Positions 24,866 through 33,797 of a DNA stretch of 64,000 bases are shown here, piece after piece. Position 1 is the stretch's first letter. Each line of letters starts with the position of its first letter. The stretch lies in contig NZ_PGFH01000001.1 of NCBI RefSeq assembly GCF_002797685.1, positions 1,178,001-1,242,000 on the forward strand, given 5' to 3'. Below the pieces are notes generated by a model that was not told where the DNA came from, made no database searches, and worked only from the letters and a program-made list of their open reading frames with translations. Position numbers and translations under genes: made by a program. This DNA comes from Salinibacterium amurskyense. GTDB lineage: Bacteria > Actinomycetota > Actinomycetes > Actinomycetales > Microbacteriaceae.

Positions 24866-26394
24866 TCGGTAGAACGTACGCCGTTTCCCTGCTCGGGCTC
24901 GAAGGTGCGATCGTGGAGATCGAAGCAGACCTCTCCAACAACCTTCCCGGGTTCGTCCTTATTGGGTTACCCGACACCGCGCTGGGCGAGGCAAAAGATC
25001 GCGTGCGGGCAGCCGCAACGAACTCCGGATGCGGGCTGCCGAATCGCAAAATCACCGTCAACCTGTCGCCGGCTGCGCTTCCCAAACACGGTTCCGGCTT
25101 CGACCTCGGAATCGCGCTCGCGGCGCTCGCCGCCTCGGGAACAATCCCGGCAGAATCGATCGACCGAGTGCTCCACATCGGAGAGCTCGGCCTCGACGGG
25201 CGCTTGCGGCCAGTGAACGGTGTCTTGCCCGCGGTGCTTGCCGCGTCGCGGGCAGGATTCACGACGGTCATGGTTCCGAGCGGCAACGCCGATGAGGCAT
25301 CCCTCGTTCCCGACATGCGCGTGATCGCGGTGCCCTCGCTGCGGGATGCCGCCATCTGGCATGGCGGAGAGTTCGAGCCCGAACCGGTCGAGGTAATCAC
25401 CCGGCCCGCGCCCGAAGCGGCACCCGAGACTTCGGGCGATCTCGCTGACATGATCGGCGGCAGCGACGCGATCGACGCGATGCTCGTTGCTGCCGCCGGA
25501 GGCCACCACGTGTTCTTGCTTGGCCCTCCCGGCGCCGGGAAGACCATGCTCGCTGCGCGACTGCCCGGGCTCTTGCCCGATCTCGATCCGCAGGCGGCCC
25601 TCGAAGTTTCCTCCATTCGTTCGCTCGCCGGACTCCCGGTCGGCAGTAGCCTCACGACTCGACCACCGCTCGAAGCGCCCCATCACACGGCGACGGCCGC
25701 GGCGCTCGTGGGAGGCGGCAGCTCGCAGATACGTCCGGGTGCTGCCGCCCGAGCCTCCGACGGAGTGCTCTTTCTCGACGAAGCGCCCGAGTTTGCACCG
25801 GCAGCGCTGGACGCATTGCGGCAACCTCTCGAATCGGGGGTTATCAGCATCCACCGAGCGAATGCGATTGCCCACTTCCCGGGCCGCTTTCAACTCGTGA
25901 TGGCGGCCAACCCCTGCCCTTGCGGGCAGTGGGGTGCGCGCGACAGCGAGTGCACGTGTCCGCCCAACAGTCGGCGGCGGTATCTCGCACGTCTTTCGGG
26001 GCCGCTGCTTGATCGCATCGACATTCAGTTTCGAGTCGAGCGCATCACGAGCGCTCAACTGCGCTTGGCCGGGGAGCGACCCTCGCTCTCTACAGCGGAT
26101 GCCCGAGCCAAGGTCACCGCTGCTCGCGAGCGTGCCGCGGCTCGCCTCGAAGCTACGCCGTGGCGGCTCAACTCCCACGTGCCGGGTTCCTACTTGCGTG
26201 GCCGCGAGTTACGGCTGACACCCAAAGTCACCGCGGGTCTCGACCGCGCTCTCGAGCGCGGAGGCATCACTATGCGCGGGTACGACCGCGTACTCCGTGT
26301 CGCGTGGTCGCTTGCCGACCTCGCCGACGATTCCCGACCCGACGACACCCACGTTGGGCAAGCGCTCTACCTCAGAAAGGCTATGTCCCAGTGA
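24862..26394 (+). CDS. comM: ComM/YifB Mg-chelatase-like AAA+ ATPase
   Basis: A 510-residue protein: an N-terminal Lon-protease-like domain (GRTYAVSLLGLEGAIVEIE, LSPAALPKHGSGFDLGIALA), the AAA+ core with Walker A GPPGAGKT (221-228) and Walker B VLFLDEAPEF, the four-cysteine NPCPCG...CTCPP motif and the C-terminal Mg-chelatase lid. ComM is a hexameric helicase that extends strand invasion during natural transformation. Overlaps both neighbours by GTGA, giving yraN-comM-dprA as one unit. Confidence 0.95.
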   Translation: MIGRTYAVSLLGLEGAIVEIEADLSNNLPGFVLIGLPDTALGEAKDRVRAAATNSGCGLPNRKITVNLSPAALPKHGSGFDLGIALAALAASGTIPAESIDRVLHIGELGLDGRLRPVNGVLPAVLAASRAGFTTVMVPSGNADEASLVPDMRVIAVPSLRDAAIWHGGEFEPEPVEVITRPAPEAAPETSGDLADMIGGSDAIDAMLVAAAGGHHVFLLGPPGAGKTMLAARLPGLLPDLDPQAALEVSSIRSLAGLPVGSSLTTRPPLEAPHHTATAAALVGGGSSQIRPGAAARASDGVLFLDEAPEFAPAALDALRQPLESGVISIHRANAIAHFPGRFQLVMAANPCPCGQWGARDSECTCPPNSRRRYLARLSGPLLDRIDIQFRVERITSAQLRLAGERPSLSTADARAKVTAARERAAARLEATPWRLNSHVPGSYLRGRELRLTPKVTAGLDRALERGGITMRGYDRVLRVAWSLADLADDSRPDDTHVGQALYLRKAMSQ

Positions 26395-27683
26395 CCATGT
26401 TTGGACTCAAAGAATCAGAAGTAGCCACTCTCGTCAGGGCAGTCAGCGTCGGTGGCGGTGAAGACTTCGACCGCGATGCGATCGAAGAACGTTTCGCCCG
26501 CGCCACGTGGAGCGGCTTGGCCGAGCCCGGCGACCGCTTGGCCGGTCGCGCCATCCAACAGCTCGGAGCTGTGCGCGCGCTCACCGCCGTTGTCGAGCAC
26601 TGGGATCCCGAGCGGTTCGCTGCAACGCTCTCGGCTGACGGCGATGCGGTTGGCGACGACGATATGGCCCAAGCAATCGACCGGTGGATGCCACGGCTCA
26701 AGTCGAACACCGCGCTCATCGCTCTGCGTCAGGCCGCCCGTTTCGGCGCTCGGCTACTCACGCCCGACGACACGCTGTGGCCGTCGCGGCTCAACGATCT
26801 CGACTGGCACGCCCCCTCGGCGCTGTGGGTTCGTGGAACCGATGAAGCCCTTGCCGGAATCGAACGCGGCATCGCCCTCGTCGGAGCCCGCGCTGCCACC
26901 GGCTATGGCGAACACATCACGATGGAGGCTTCCGCCGGGCTCGTGGATCGTGGCTACACGATCGTGTCCGGTGCCGCCTACGGAATCGACGGCATGGCCC
27001 ACCGCGCTGCTCTAGCCAGTCACGGGCTCACCGTCGCTTTCCTCGCCGGGGGAGTAGACCGTTTCTACCCCAGCGGCCACGACGCGCTTCTCGGCCGCAT
27101 TGTCGAGAACGGCGTCGTCATTTCGGAGCTCCCGTGCGGCTCACCACCCACCAAGTGGAGGTTTTTGCAGCGCAACAGATTAATAGCTGCGGCGAGCATG
27201 GCGACGGTAGTTCTCGAAGCGGGCTGGCGATCCGGTTCTCTCAATACCGCTGGCCACGCGGCCACCTTGGGCCGACCGCTGGGAGCGGTGCCCGGCCCGG
27301 TTACCAGCGCCGCCTCCGCGGGCTGTCACCGTCTCATCCGTGACTACGACGCCGTGTGCGTCACCAACCCGGACCAGATGGCGGAACTGGCGCCGCTTGA
27401 GCACGCGCTGCTCACCATTGATGAGGTGGCGGGCGCGGAGCAGTCCGCAGCCTCTTCAAGCGCGGGCTCGGATTCCAGCAGCCCGCGTGACACTGACGCG
27501 GTCCGTCTTCTCGACGCCCTCAGCGCTCGCAGCGCCCGTTCCGCCGACGATGTAGCCGCGCGCAGCGGGCTCGCAATCTCCACGGTTCGCGCCCAGCTCG
27601 GCCTGCTCGAACTCGACGGCCGCGTCACGGAGACCGAGCGCGGTTGGAAGCGTGTGGCATCCGAACGCAGCCGCCGAGCGTGA
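26391..27683 (+). CDS. dprA: DNA-processing protein DprA
   Basis: A 430-residue DprA, which loads RecA on incoming single-stranded DNA. The Rossmann-like core shows GARAATGYGEHIT, GAAYGIDGMAHRAAL, GGVDRFYPSGH and RNRLIAAAS...EAGWRSGSLNTAGHA. The C-terminal about 70 residues form a winged helix (ADDVAARSGLAISTVRAQLGLLE). The GTG start at 26391 overlaps the comM stop exactly as comM overlaps yraN; an ATG two codons later is an alternative. The early part (about residues 1-110) is less conserved. Confidence 0.95.
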   Translation: MTMFGLKESEVATLVRAVSVGGGEDFDRDAIEERFARATWSGLAEPGDRLAGRAIQQLGAVRALTAVVEHWDPERFAATLSADGDAVGDDDMAQAIDRWMPRLKSNTALIALRQAARFGARLLTPDDTLWPSRLNDLDWHAPSALWVRGTDEALAGIERGIALVGARAATGYGEHITMEASAGLVDRGYTIVSGAAYGIDGMAHRAALASHGLTVAFLAGGVDRFYPSGHDALLGRIVENGVVISELPCGSPPTKWRFLQRNRLIAAASMATVVLEAGWRSGSLNTAGHAATLGRPLGAVPGPVTSAASAGCHRLIRDYDAVCVTNPDQMAELAPLEHALLTIDEVAGAEQSAASSSAGSDSSSPRDTDAVRLLDALSARSARSADDVAARSGLAISTVRAQLGLLELDGRVTETERGWKRVASERSRRA

Positions 27684-27696
27684 GCGCAAACTGGTG

Positions 27697-29175
27697 TCAC
27701 CGACGGGCGTTTTCGGGCGACTCGAGGCGGATCACGCCTACGATGACCGCCCCCAACATCGCCAGCACCCCCGCTCCCAAGAACAACCACGAGAAGCCGC
27801 TTGAGAGTGCGACGGGAGTCGAAGCCCCAGTTTCGAGCAGGGCATCCGTCCGCATCGCGGCCAGGCTTGCCAACACGGCAAGCCCCAACGCCCCACCGAT
27901 CTGCTGACTCGTGTTCACCAAACCACCAGCGAGACCGGCCTCGCCGCCATCGACACCAGCGACAGCGAGCTGAGTAGCAGTGACGAAGGCGGCCCCCAAA
28001 CCCACCCCAATCACGAGAGTCGGCCCGAGCAGATTCGAAGCGAAACCGGCATCCGCAGGAGCGAACGACAACCACACCAATCCACTGGCCAGTACAACGA
28101 AGGAAACACTGAGTGTGCGTCGCAGCCCCCAGCGGTTCACCGCAACAGGGGCGACCCCTGCGACCACCACCAACGCACCCGCGAGAGGCAGCTGAGTGAG
28201 CCCCGCCGTCAGAGCGTCAAAGCCCAGCACAGCTTGCATGAACACCGACAGCGCAAAGAACAACGCGACCATCGTCGCTCCCAACAGCAACATCGCTACG
28301 TTGCCGACCGCCACACTTCGGTTCGAGAAAATTGCCAACGGAACCAGCGGTTCGACAGCGCGACGCTCCACCACAATGAACACGGCGGTCAGCGCGACGG
28401 CCAGCCCGGCAAGCATCAGCGTGACCGGGTGCAGCACGCCAAGCTGTTCCGTCGCACTGAACATGCCCACCGTCGCCACGAGCGCACCCGTCACCGACAC
28501 CGCACCGGGAAGATCCAAGACACCGGATGCCGTGCGCTCGTCTCGAGAAATGAGAAACGGAATGGTCGCTAACACCAGCACTCCCACCGGCACGTTCACA
28601 AAGAACACCCACTGCCAACCCCACGATGACGTGAGTACACCACCGAGTAGAACACCTGCCGCAGACCCGATGCCCGCGACGCCTCCCCACACGCCCAAAG
28701 CGCGGGCCCGGTCACCAGGCTTGGGAAACAGGTGGGTCAGCAAGGCCAGCGCAGCAGGAGCTAGCAATGCTGCTCCTGCGCCCTGCACGGCACGAGCTGC
28801 CAGCAACATTCCGCTGGAAGCTGCAAAGCCTGCGGCTGCAGAAGCGAGCACAAATATGATGACGCCCGCCAAGAACACTCGCCGATGGCCCCACCGATCT
28901 GCCAGACGACCGCCCAACAAAAGCAGCCCGCCGAACGCGAGCACGTAAGCAGTGATCACCCACGCAAGAGCGGCCGTCGACATCTGCAACTCGACGCCCA
29001 CGACCGGTAACGCAATATTCACGATCGATGCATCGAGAACTACCAAGAACTGAGCGAGCGCCAGCACACTAAGCGCCCACCAGCGTCTACCGCTGCGAGG
29101 CAATCGAGAGGCGCCATCGCTTGCAGATGCAGCACGGCGCGCAGTCCGAGGAGGGAGAGAAGGAACAGTAGACAC
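27697..29175 (-). CDS. MFS drug-efflux transporter, DHA2 (14-helix) type
   Basis: A 492-residue major facilitator with about 14 membrane segments, motif A GGRLADRWGHRRVF after helix 2 and the ALAWVITAYVLAFG entry of EmrB/QacA-type pumps. It probably exports toxic organic compounds with protons; substrates unknown. The GTG start at 29175 is decided by a perfect AAGGAG five bases upstream. An upstream in-frame start would run through the operator at 29237-29256. The neighbouring divergent TetR gene carries the same operator. Confidence 0.9.
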   Translation of the reverse strand: MSTVPSLPPRTARRAASASDGASRLPRSGRRWWALSVLALAQFLVVLDASIVNIALPVVGVELQMSTAALAWVITAYVLAFGGLLLLGGRLADRWGHRRVFLAGVIIFVLASAAAGFAASSGMLLAARAVQGAGAALLAPAALALLTHLFPKPGDRARALGVWGGVAGIGSAAGVLLGGVLTSSWGWQWVFFVNVPVGVLVLATIPFLISRDERTASGVLDLPGAVSVTGALVATVGMFSATEQLGVLHPVTLMLAGLAVALTAVFIVVERRAVEPLVPLAIFSNRSVAVGNVAMLLLGATMVALFFALSVFMQAVLGFDALTAGLTQLPLAGALVVVAGVAPVAVNRWGLRRTLSVSFVVLASGLVWLSFAPADAGFASNLLGPTLVIGVGLGAAFVTATQLAVAGVDGGEAGLAGGLVNTSQQIGGALGLAVLASLAAMRTDALLETGASTPVALSSGFSWLFLGAGVLAMLGAVIVGVIRLESPENARR

Positions 29176-29236
29176 GAGAACTCCTTGAGGTTGAGATAAC
29201 GAACGAACAGACAAAAGAACAGACGAGCAGATTGAT

Positions 29237-29256
29237 GAGTGATTGATCACTCACTC
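29237..29256. promoter_or_regulatory. TetR operator upstream of the MFS pump (GAGTGA-N8-TCACTC)
   Basis: GAGTGA at 29237-29242 and TCACTC at 29251-29256, about 62 bp before the pump's GTG. Identical arms and spacing to the site in front of the TetR gene at 29911-29930. Confidence 0.7.
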
Positions 29257-29350
29257 TTGGAGAAAGCTAGGCGAACGGCTCCTTGGGGTAAACAAAGAAC
29301 GGAGGATGAGTGGGAAGAAGGGCGGCGACGCACCCCTCAGCGCGCTGCGC

Positions 29351-29908
29351 TCAGGGGTGCCGGATGCCGTGGGTCAAGATCTCAGCCCAAGGCTGGGTTT
29401 CGCCCTCGACGCCTGCTGTCACGATCAGGTGGCAGAGCTGCCCGTACGCCATGAAGCGCTGCACATCAGCATTGCTGCCGTTCGAGCGTTCCTTTGCAAA
29501 CGACGTGACGCGAGCCAGGCCTTCCCGCAGCCCGGCCCCGACCTCGGGAATGTGGGTGATCGACTGCGCGTGCACTTGAATACTCAAGAGTCGACGATCC
29601 CCAATGAGTTCGGCGTAGGCGTCGGCCATCGCATCGAGGATGCCGGTAGGGGACTGGTCGGATGCGGCATCCGCCCCGCTGCTGAGCGCGGCGATCACTT
29701 CGTCGAAGCAGGCTTCGAGTGCGGCAACGAAAAGCGCCTCTTTGCCGGGGAACAATTTGAAGACGTAGGCGGGGGAGATGCGTGCTTCGCGCGCAACGTC
29801 GGCGATCGTGGTGCCGTGAAAGCCGCCGCGGGCGAACTCGCTGAGGGCGGCAGCGGCGACGATAGGGCGGCGAAGCTCGGCGGTAGAGAGAGTGGTCGAA
29901 GCAGGCAT
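29351..29908 (-). CDS. TetR-family repressor of the MFS pump
   Basis: A 185-residue TetR protein: HTH in GGFHGTTIADVAREARISPAYVFKLFPGKEALF, then the ligand domain. It is transcribed in the same direction as the MFS gene, which lies downstream after a gap of about 175 bp, and both promoters carry GAGTGA-N8-TCACTC, so it very likely represses itself and the pump. The start at 29908 follows from a promoter with TTGCAC, 17 bases, TACATT and seven bases to the ATG (leaderless). Confidence 0.88.
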   Translation of the reverse strand: MPASTTLSTAELRRPIVAAAALSEFARGGFHGTTIADVAREARISPAYVFKLFPGKEALFVAALEACFDEVIAALSSGADAASDQSPTGILDAMADAYAELIGDRRLLSIQVHAQSITHIPEVGAGLREGLARVTSFAKERSNGSNADVQRFMAYGQLCHLIVTAGVEGETQPWAEILTHGIRHP

Positions 29909-29910
29909 AT

Positions 29911-29944
29911 GAGTGAATGTACACTCACTCATGGCTGGGTGCAA
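29911..29944 (-). promoter_or_regulatory. TetR gene promoter with embedded operator
   Basis: -35 TTGCAC (29939-29944), a 17-base spacer, -10 TACATT (29916-29921), ATG seven bases on. The operator GAGTGA-N8-TCACTC (29911-29930) covers the -10 and part of the spacer, so a bound repressor would block polymerase. Confidence 0.7.
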
Positions 29945-30206
29945 TCTTTGTTGCCTGCACAGGGAAGTCGTCGCCGCAAATCGAACCTCAAAGCACTCTG
30001 ACCGCATGCTGTTGAAAGTTGCACGCCACCGTCGACGGGCGCAAAACTCCTGTGTCTACGCCAAAATCTTGCGAAATCGCCGCACTCTGCGCGGTAACCA
30101 TTAGAAACTCTTACCTTTTATGTGCGTCGATTGAGATTGTTACTAATCCTTATCTCTGCAAAGGTAGACAGCCAAGCCCACCGCCGCGCAGACGAAAGGC
30201 AACACT

Positions 30207-31727
30207 GTGAACGATCTAACCTTCCAAATTATTGCGATGGTCATTTATATGGCCGCAATGCTCGGTATCGGGTGGTGGGCGTACAAGAGGACAACCGACC
30301 TCGATGACTACATGCTCGCAGGCCGCAAGCTCAGCCCCGGCGTTGCTGCGCTCAGCGCTGGCGCATCTGACATGTCCGGCTGGCTGCTCCTCGGACTCCC
30401 CGGTGCCTTCTACGTAGGAGGCCTCGTAGAGGGCTGGATCGCAATCGGTCTGACCATCGGTGCCTGGCTCAACTGGAAGTTCGTAGCCCCGCGACTGCGT
30501 GCCTACACCGAAGTATCGAAGAACTCGATCACGGTACCGAGCCTCTTCGAGAACCGCCTGCGCGATAAGACGCACATTTTGCGCATCACCGCCGGCATCA
30601 TCATCCTCGTCTTCTTCACGTTCTATGTCTCCTCCGGAATGGTCGCCGGCGGAAAGTTCTTCGAGAGCGCATTCAACTCTGAGTACCTTCTCGGAATGCT
30701 CCTTGTCGGCGGCGTCACCGTTCTCTACACCCTCTTCGGTGGCTTCATCGGTGCGACCTACACGGATGTCGTTCAGGGCATCATGATCTTCCTCGCCCTC
30801 ATCGCTGTACCGATCATCGGTATCACTCAGGTTGGTGGCGTCGACGGCGCAATTGAGTCAATCCGCGCAGTGAGCACTGAAGAAGTCGACATGCTCAACC
30901 TCTTCGGCGGGTCCGCGATTGCCGCAATCTCCGCTGCAGCGTGGGGCCTTGGCTACTTCGGTCAGCCGCACATCCTGGTTCGCTTCATGGCGCTGCGTTC
31001 ACCCGGGGATGCCGTAGCCGGTCGCCGCATCGGCATCAGCTGGATGATCGTTTCGGTCTTGGGCGCGCTCGCTTCGGCCCTCATCGGTATCGCGTACTTC
31101 CAGCAGAACCCCGAGCTCACGCTGGACGACCCCGAGAAGGTCTTCCTTGAGCTTTCGCAGATCTTCTTCCACCCGCTCATCGCCGGTTTCGTTCTCGCTG
31201 CAGTGCTCGCCGCTGTGATGAGCACGATTTCCTCGCAGTTGATCGTGTCGTCGTCGGCTCTCGTCGAGGACCTCTTCAAGATCATCGCGAAGAAGGAAGC
31301 AACTCCGAAGGCACAGGTTGTTCTTGGTCGCATTGGTGTTCTCGTCGTCTCGGTTGTCGCGATCATCATCGCGCTTGACCCGAAGGCGTCTGTGCTCGAC
31401 CTTGTCGGTTACGCCTGGGCTGGCTTCGGTGCCGCGTTCGGACCGATCGTCTTGCTGTCACTCTTCTGGCGCAAGCTCACCGCGCCCGGCGCTATCGCCG
31501 GAATGATCGCCGGTGCCGTCACCGTCGTCATCTGGGGCAACAGCGATGCGCTCTCCGGTGTCATGTACGAAATCGTGCCCGGCTTCATCCTCAACATCGT
31601 TGTCGCGATCGTCGTGAGCTTGTTCACCTTCAAGCACAGCGACAACATCGTCACAGAGTTTGACTCCGCCGTCGAAGGTGTTCGCACCGGAACGGTCACG
31701 TTGCCGGTCTTCGACAAGAAGGACTAG
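30207..31727 (+). CDS. putP: Sodium/proline symporter
   Basis: A 506-residue SSS-family transporter with about 13 membrane segments. PutP features: DYMLAGRKLSPGVAALSAGASDMSGWLLLGLPGAFY near residues 33-70 (sodium and proline site), the WLNWKFVAPRLR loop and LTLDDPEKVFLELSQ. It imports proline with Na+ for nutrition or osmotic protection. The GTG start has GAAAGG upstream. No proline dehydrogenase is nearby, which favours an osmoprotective or general uptake role (inference). No convincing promoter is seen in the roughly 260-bp leader. Confidence 0.94.
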   Translation: MNDLTFQIIAMVIYMAAMLGIGWWAYKRTTDLDDYMLAGRKLSPGVAALSAGASDMSGWLLLGLPGAFYVGGLVEGWIAIGLTIGAWLNWKFVAPRLRAYTEVSKNSITVPSLFENRLRDKTHILRITAGIIILVFFTFYVSSGMVAGGKFFESAFNSEYLLGMLLVGGVTVLYTLFGGFIGATYTDVVQGIMIFLALIAVPIIGITQVGGVDGAIESIRAVSTEEVDMLNLFGGSAIAAISAAAWGLGYFGQPHILVRFMALRSPGDAVAGRRIGISWMIVSVLGALASALIGIAYFQQNPELTLDDPEKVFLELSQIFFHPLIAGFVLAAVLAAVMSTISSQLIVSSSALVEDLFKIIAKKEATPKAQVVLGRIGVLVVSVVAIIIALDPKASVLDLVGYAWAGFGAAFGPIVLLSLFWRKLTAPGAIAGMIAGAVTVVIWGNSDALSGVMYEIVPGFILNIVVAIVVSLFTFKHSDNIVTEFDSAVEGVRTGTVTLPVFDKKD

Positions 31728-31770
31728 TTCTGCGCGATCGACTAGCGCCCCACCGGGCGTAGTAAGTACA

Positions 31771-31807
31771 GGATGCCCGTCGACCACAGCTGTGGCGGCG
31801 GGCATCC
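31771..31807. terminator. Strong inverted repeat after putP
   Basis: Outer stem GGATGCCCG / CGGGCATCC with an inner CCACAG/CTGTGG stem. No T-run follows; instead TGCGTTAAC, as also seen after gatA. Confidence 0.6.
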
Positions 31808-31886
31808 TGCGTTAACTGGCACGATTTGAGCACGCGGGCATTCGCACCGCCTCGCGAATGCCCTATTGAATGACACCAGGCAGGCC

Positions 31887-31892
31887 TAGGCT
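31887..31892 (+). promoter_or_regulatory. -10 box TAGGCT, six bases before the phosphodiesterase GTG
   Basis: TAGGCT-N6-GTG, leaderless arrangement. Confidence 0.45.
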
Positions 31893-31898
31893 GGGCGT

Positions 31899-32828
31899 GT
31901 GATTCAACTAGGTCAGTACCCTGCCCCCAGCCACGTCATCGCTCACGTGAGTGACACCCATTTGCTTGCGGGCGGCCGACCGCTCTACGGGGCGGTCAAC
32001 ACGATCGAGCACCTCGAGCAAGCTCTTGCCCAACTCGAGCGATCGACTGCCAACCCGCAAGCGATCGTCTTCACCGGGGACCTCGCCGATCTGGGGGAGC
32101 CCGACGCCTACGTACGTCTTCGCGAAATTGTGGAGCCCGCCGCAAAGCGCATGAACGCGGAAATCATCTGGGTCATGGGCAATCACGACGAGCGCGACCA
32201 GTACTCCAAGCTCCTTTTCGATGACGAATCGGATGCTCCGCAAGACCGGGTCTACATGATCGACGGGCTGCGCATCATCTCCTTCGACACCACGGTGCCG
32301 GGTTACCACCACGGCGACATTAGCGACGAGCAGTTGGAGTGGCTGCGGGCCGAACTGGCAACCCCCGCACCGCACGGCACGCTGCTCGCTGTGCATCATC
32401 CACCGATCCCCACCCCCATGCTCGAAGCAATGGGCATGCTCGAATTGCAGCGCCAAGAGCGCCTGGCGGAGGTGCTGCAGGGCAGCGACGTACGCGCGAT
32501 TCTGGCAGGGCATTTGCACTACTCCACCCACTCGACCTTCGCGGGCATTCCCGTCTCGGTCGCTTCGGCGACGTGTTACACGCTCGACTTGAGCGCCGAA
32601 GATCGGCTGCTTTCGGGCGTCGACTATGGCCAGGCCGTGAACGTGGTGCACGTGTACGAGAAGCAAACCGTCCACTCGATCATCCCGGTGGGCGACACCG
32701 CGGAGATCACGGGTCACTCAGCAGAAGCGTGGGCACAGATCGAGGCGATGACTCCCGAGCAGCGGCTCGAAACATTCTCGGCCAAGAACTCCACCTTCAA
32801 TGCTGCTGAAGTTGCTGCCTCCGACTAA
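31899..32828 (+). CDS. Calcineurin-like phosphodiesterase (CpdA type)
   Basis: A 309-residue metallophosphoesterase of the 3',5'-cyclic-nucleotide phosphodiesterase group. All five metal-site motifs are in order: HVSDTHL, GDLAD, GNHDERDQ, HHPPIPTP and GHLHYSTH. CpdA hydrolyses cAMP, and mycobacterial Rv0805 is a related enzyme; the true substrate here is not proven. The GTG start lacks a Shine-Dalgarno sequence but has a -10 box six bases upstream. Confidence 0.87.
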   Translation: MIQLGQYPAPSHVIAHVSDTHLLAGGRPLYGAVNTIEHLEQALAQLERSTANPQAIVFTGDLADLGEPDAYVRLREIVEPAAKRMNAEIIWVMGNHDERDQYSKLLFDDESDAPQDRVYMIDGLRIISFDTTVPGYHHGDISDEQLEWLRAELATPAPHGTLLAVHHPPIPTPMLEAMGMLELQRQERLAEVLQGSDVRAILAGHLHYSTHSTFAGIPVSVASATCYTLDLSAEDRLLSGVDYGQAVNVVHVYEKQTVHSIIPVGDTAEITGHSAEAWAQIEAMTPEQRLETFSAKNSTFNAAEVAASD

Positions 32829-32909
32829 AGCGCCGACGAGTGCGCGGTAGCTGTCGTCGTGAGGCACCTCGTGCATTACGTACCCAGTTGAGCGTGAAAT
32901 CATTGCGGT

Positions 32910-33797
32910 ATGACTTTGGGCTCGACACACACTGCACCGACACACACTGCACCGACCACACGCATCGAACAAGAGCAGCGCGAGATTTCGCCCGAGTTTG
33001 TCACCGACACCATTAAGGTGCTCACGAGTCACGAGTCGATTCGTAGCTTCGAAGAGACGCCGCTTGCGGCGGAAGTTCTCGAGGCCATTCTGGTCTCGGC
33101 TCGCAGCGCGCCGACATCGTCAAATCTTCAAGCCTTCAGCATCATTGTCGTTGAGGATGCCGAACGTCGTGCCCGCCTGGCCCACCTTGTCGGCGACCAG
33201 CGCTACGTCGCCGAGGCTCCCGTCATGCTCATCTTCTGTGCAGACGTGTCGCGGTTCCACTACCTGGCCGAGCGTCAGGGGCGCGCTTTCGGGGCAGACA
33301 ATCTCGAGATGTTCTTGACGGCATCCGTCGATGCCACGCTTGCGCTTCAGAACGCGCTCGTCGCCGCCGAATCCTTGGGGCTCGGCACCGTGCCCATCGG
33401 ATCGGTGCGCAATAGCCCGAGCGCGATCGCCGAAGAGCTGGGGCTGCCGCAGGGCGTCTTTGCCGTGGCGGGGCTCACGATCGGGTATCCGAAAGAGGGC
33501 GTTCGGCGGGGCACAAAGCCGCGCCTGTCCAGCGAGGCCGTCGTGCACCGCGAGCAATACTCCAGTGCGGATGTCGAAAAGCACGTGCGGGAGTACGACG
33601 ACGTCATGATCGCCAACGGCCTCTATGCGGGGCGCCAGGTTGGCGGCGGTGCTGCTGACATTCCGGATGCCGAATACGGCTGGGCTGAGCACACTGCTCG
33701 CCGCACGAGCAAGCCCGATGGGGTGACCGGGCCGTCCGCTGCCCTGCGCGATCATCTCAAGGCCGAAGTTGAGGCGCGCGGCTTTCCGATTCGCTAG
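32910..33797 (+). CDS. Nitroreductase-family NAD(P)H oxidoreductase (NfsA/Frp-like)
   Basis: A 295-residue flavoprotein: the FMN-binding nitroreductase start SHESIRSFEETPL, SARSAPTSSNLQAFS, GLGTVPIGSVRN and GLTIGYPKEGVRRGTKPRL. The length and the KPRL region suit the NfsA/FRP type, which reduces quinones and nitro compounds by NADPH. The first about 20 residues hold a THTAP duplication encoded by a 15-bp tandem repeat, so the exact start is uncertain. It shares CTAG with the stop of the convergent SDR gene (33794-33797). Confidence 0.88.
   Translation: MTLGSTHTAPTHTAPTTRIEQEQREISPEFVTDTIKVLTSHESIRSFEETPLAAEVLEAILVSARSAPTSSNLQAFSIIVVEDAERRARLAHLVGDQRYVAEAPVMLIFCADVSRFHYLAERQGRAFGADNLEMFLTASVDATLALQNALVAAESLGLGTVPIGSVRNSPSAIAEELGLPQGVFAVAGLTIGYPKEGVRRGTKPRLSSEAVVHREQYSSADVEKHVREYDDVMIANGLYAGRQVGGGAADIPDAEYGWAEHTARRTSKPDGVTGPSAALRDHLKAEVEARGFPIR

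Noticed and set aside
24967-26178. 403-codon open frame opposite comM
   Set aside because: Shadow of comM; the plus-strand gene has Walker A and B and start/stop overlaps with both neighbours.
30121-30160. Promoter before putP with TTGAGA as -35
   Set aside because: No -10 at 16-18 bases; the best TATCTC is only 14 bases away.
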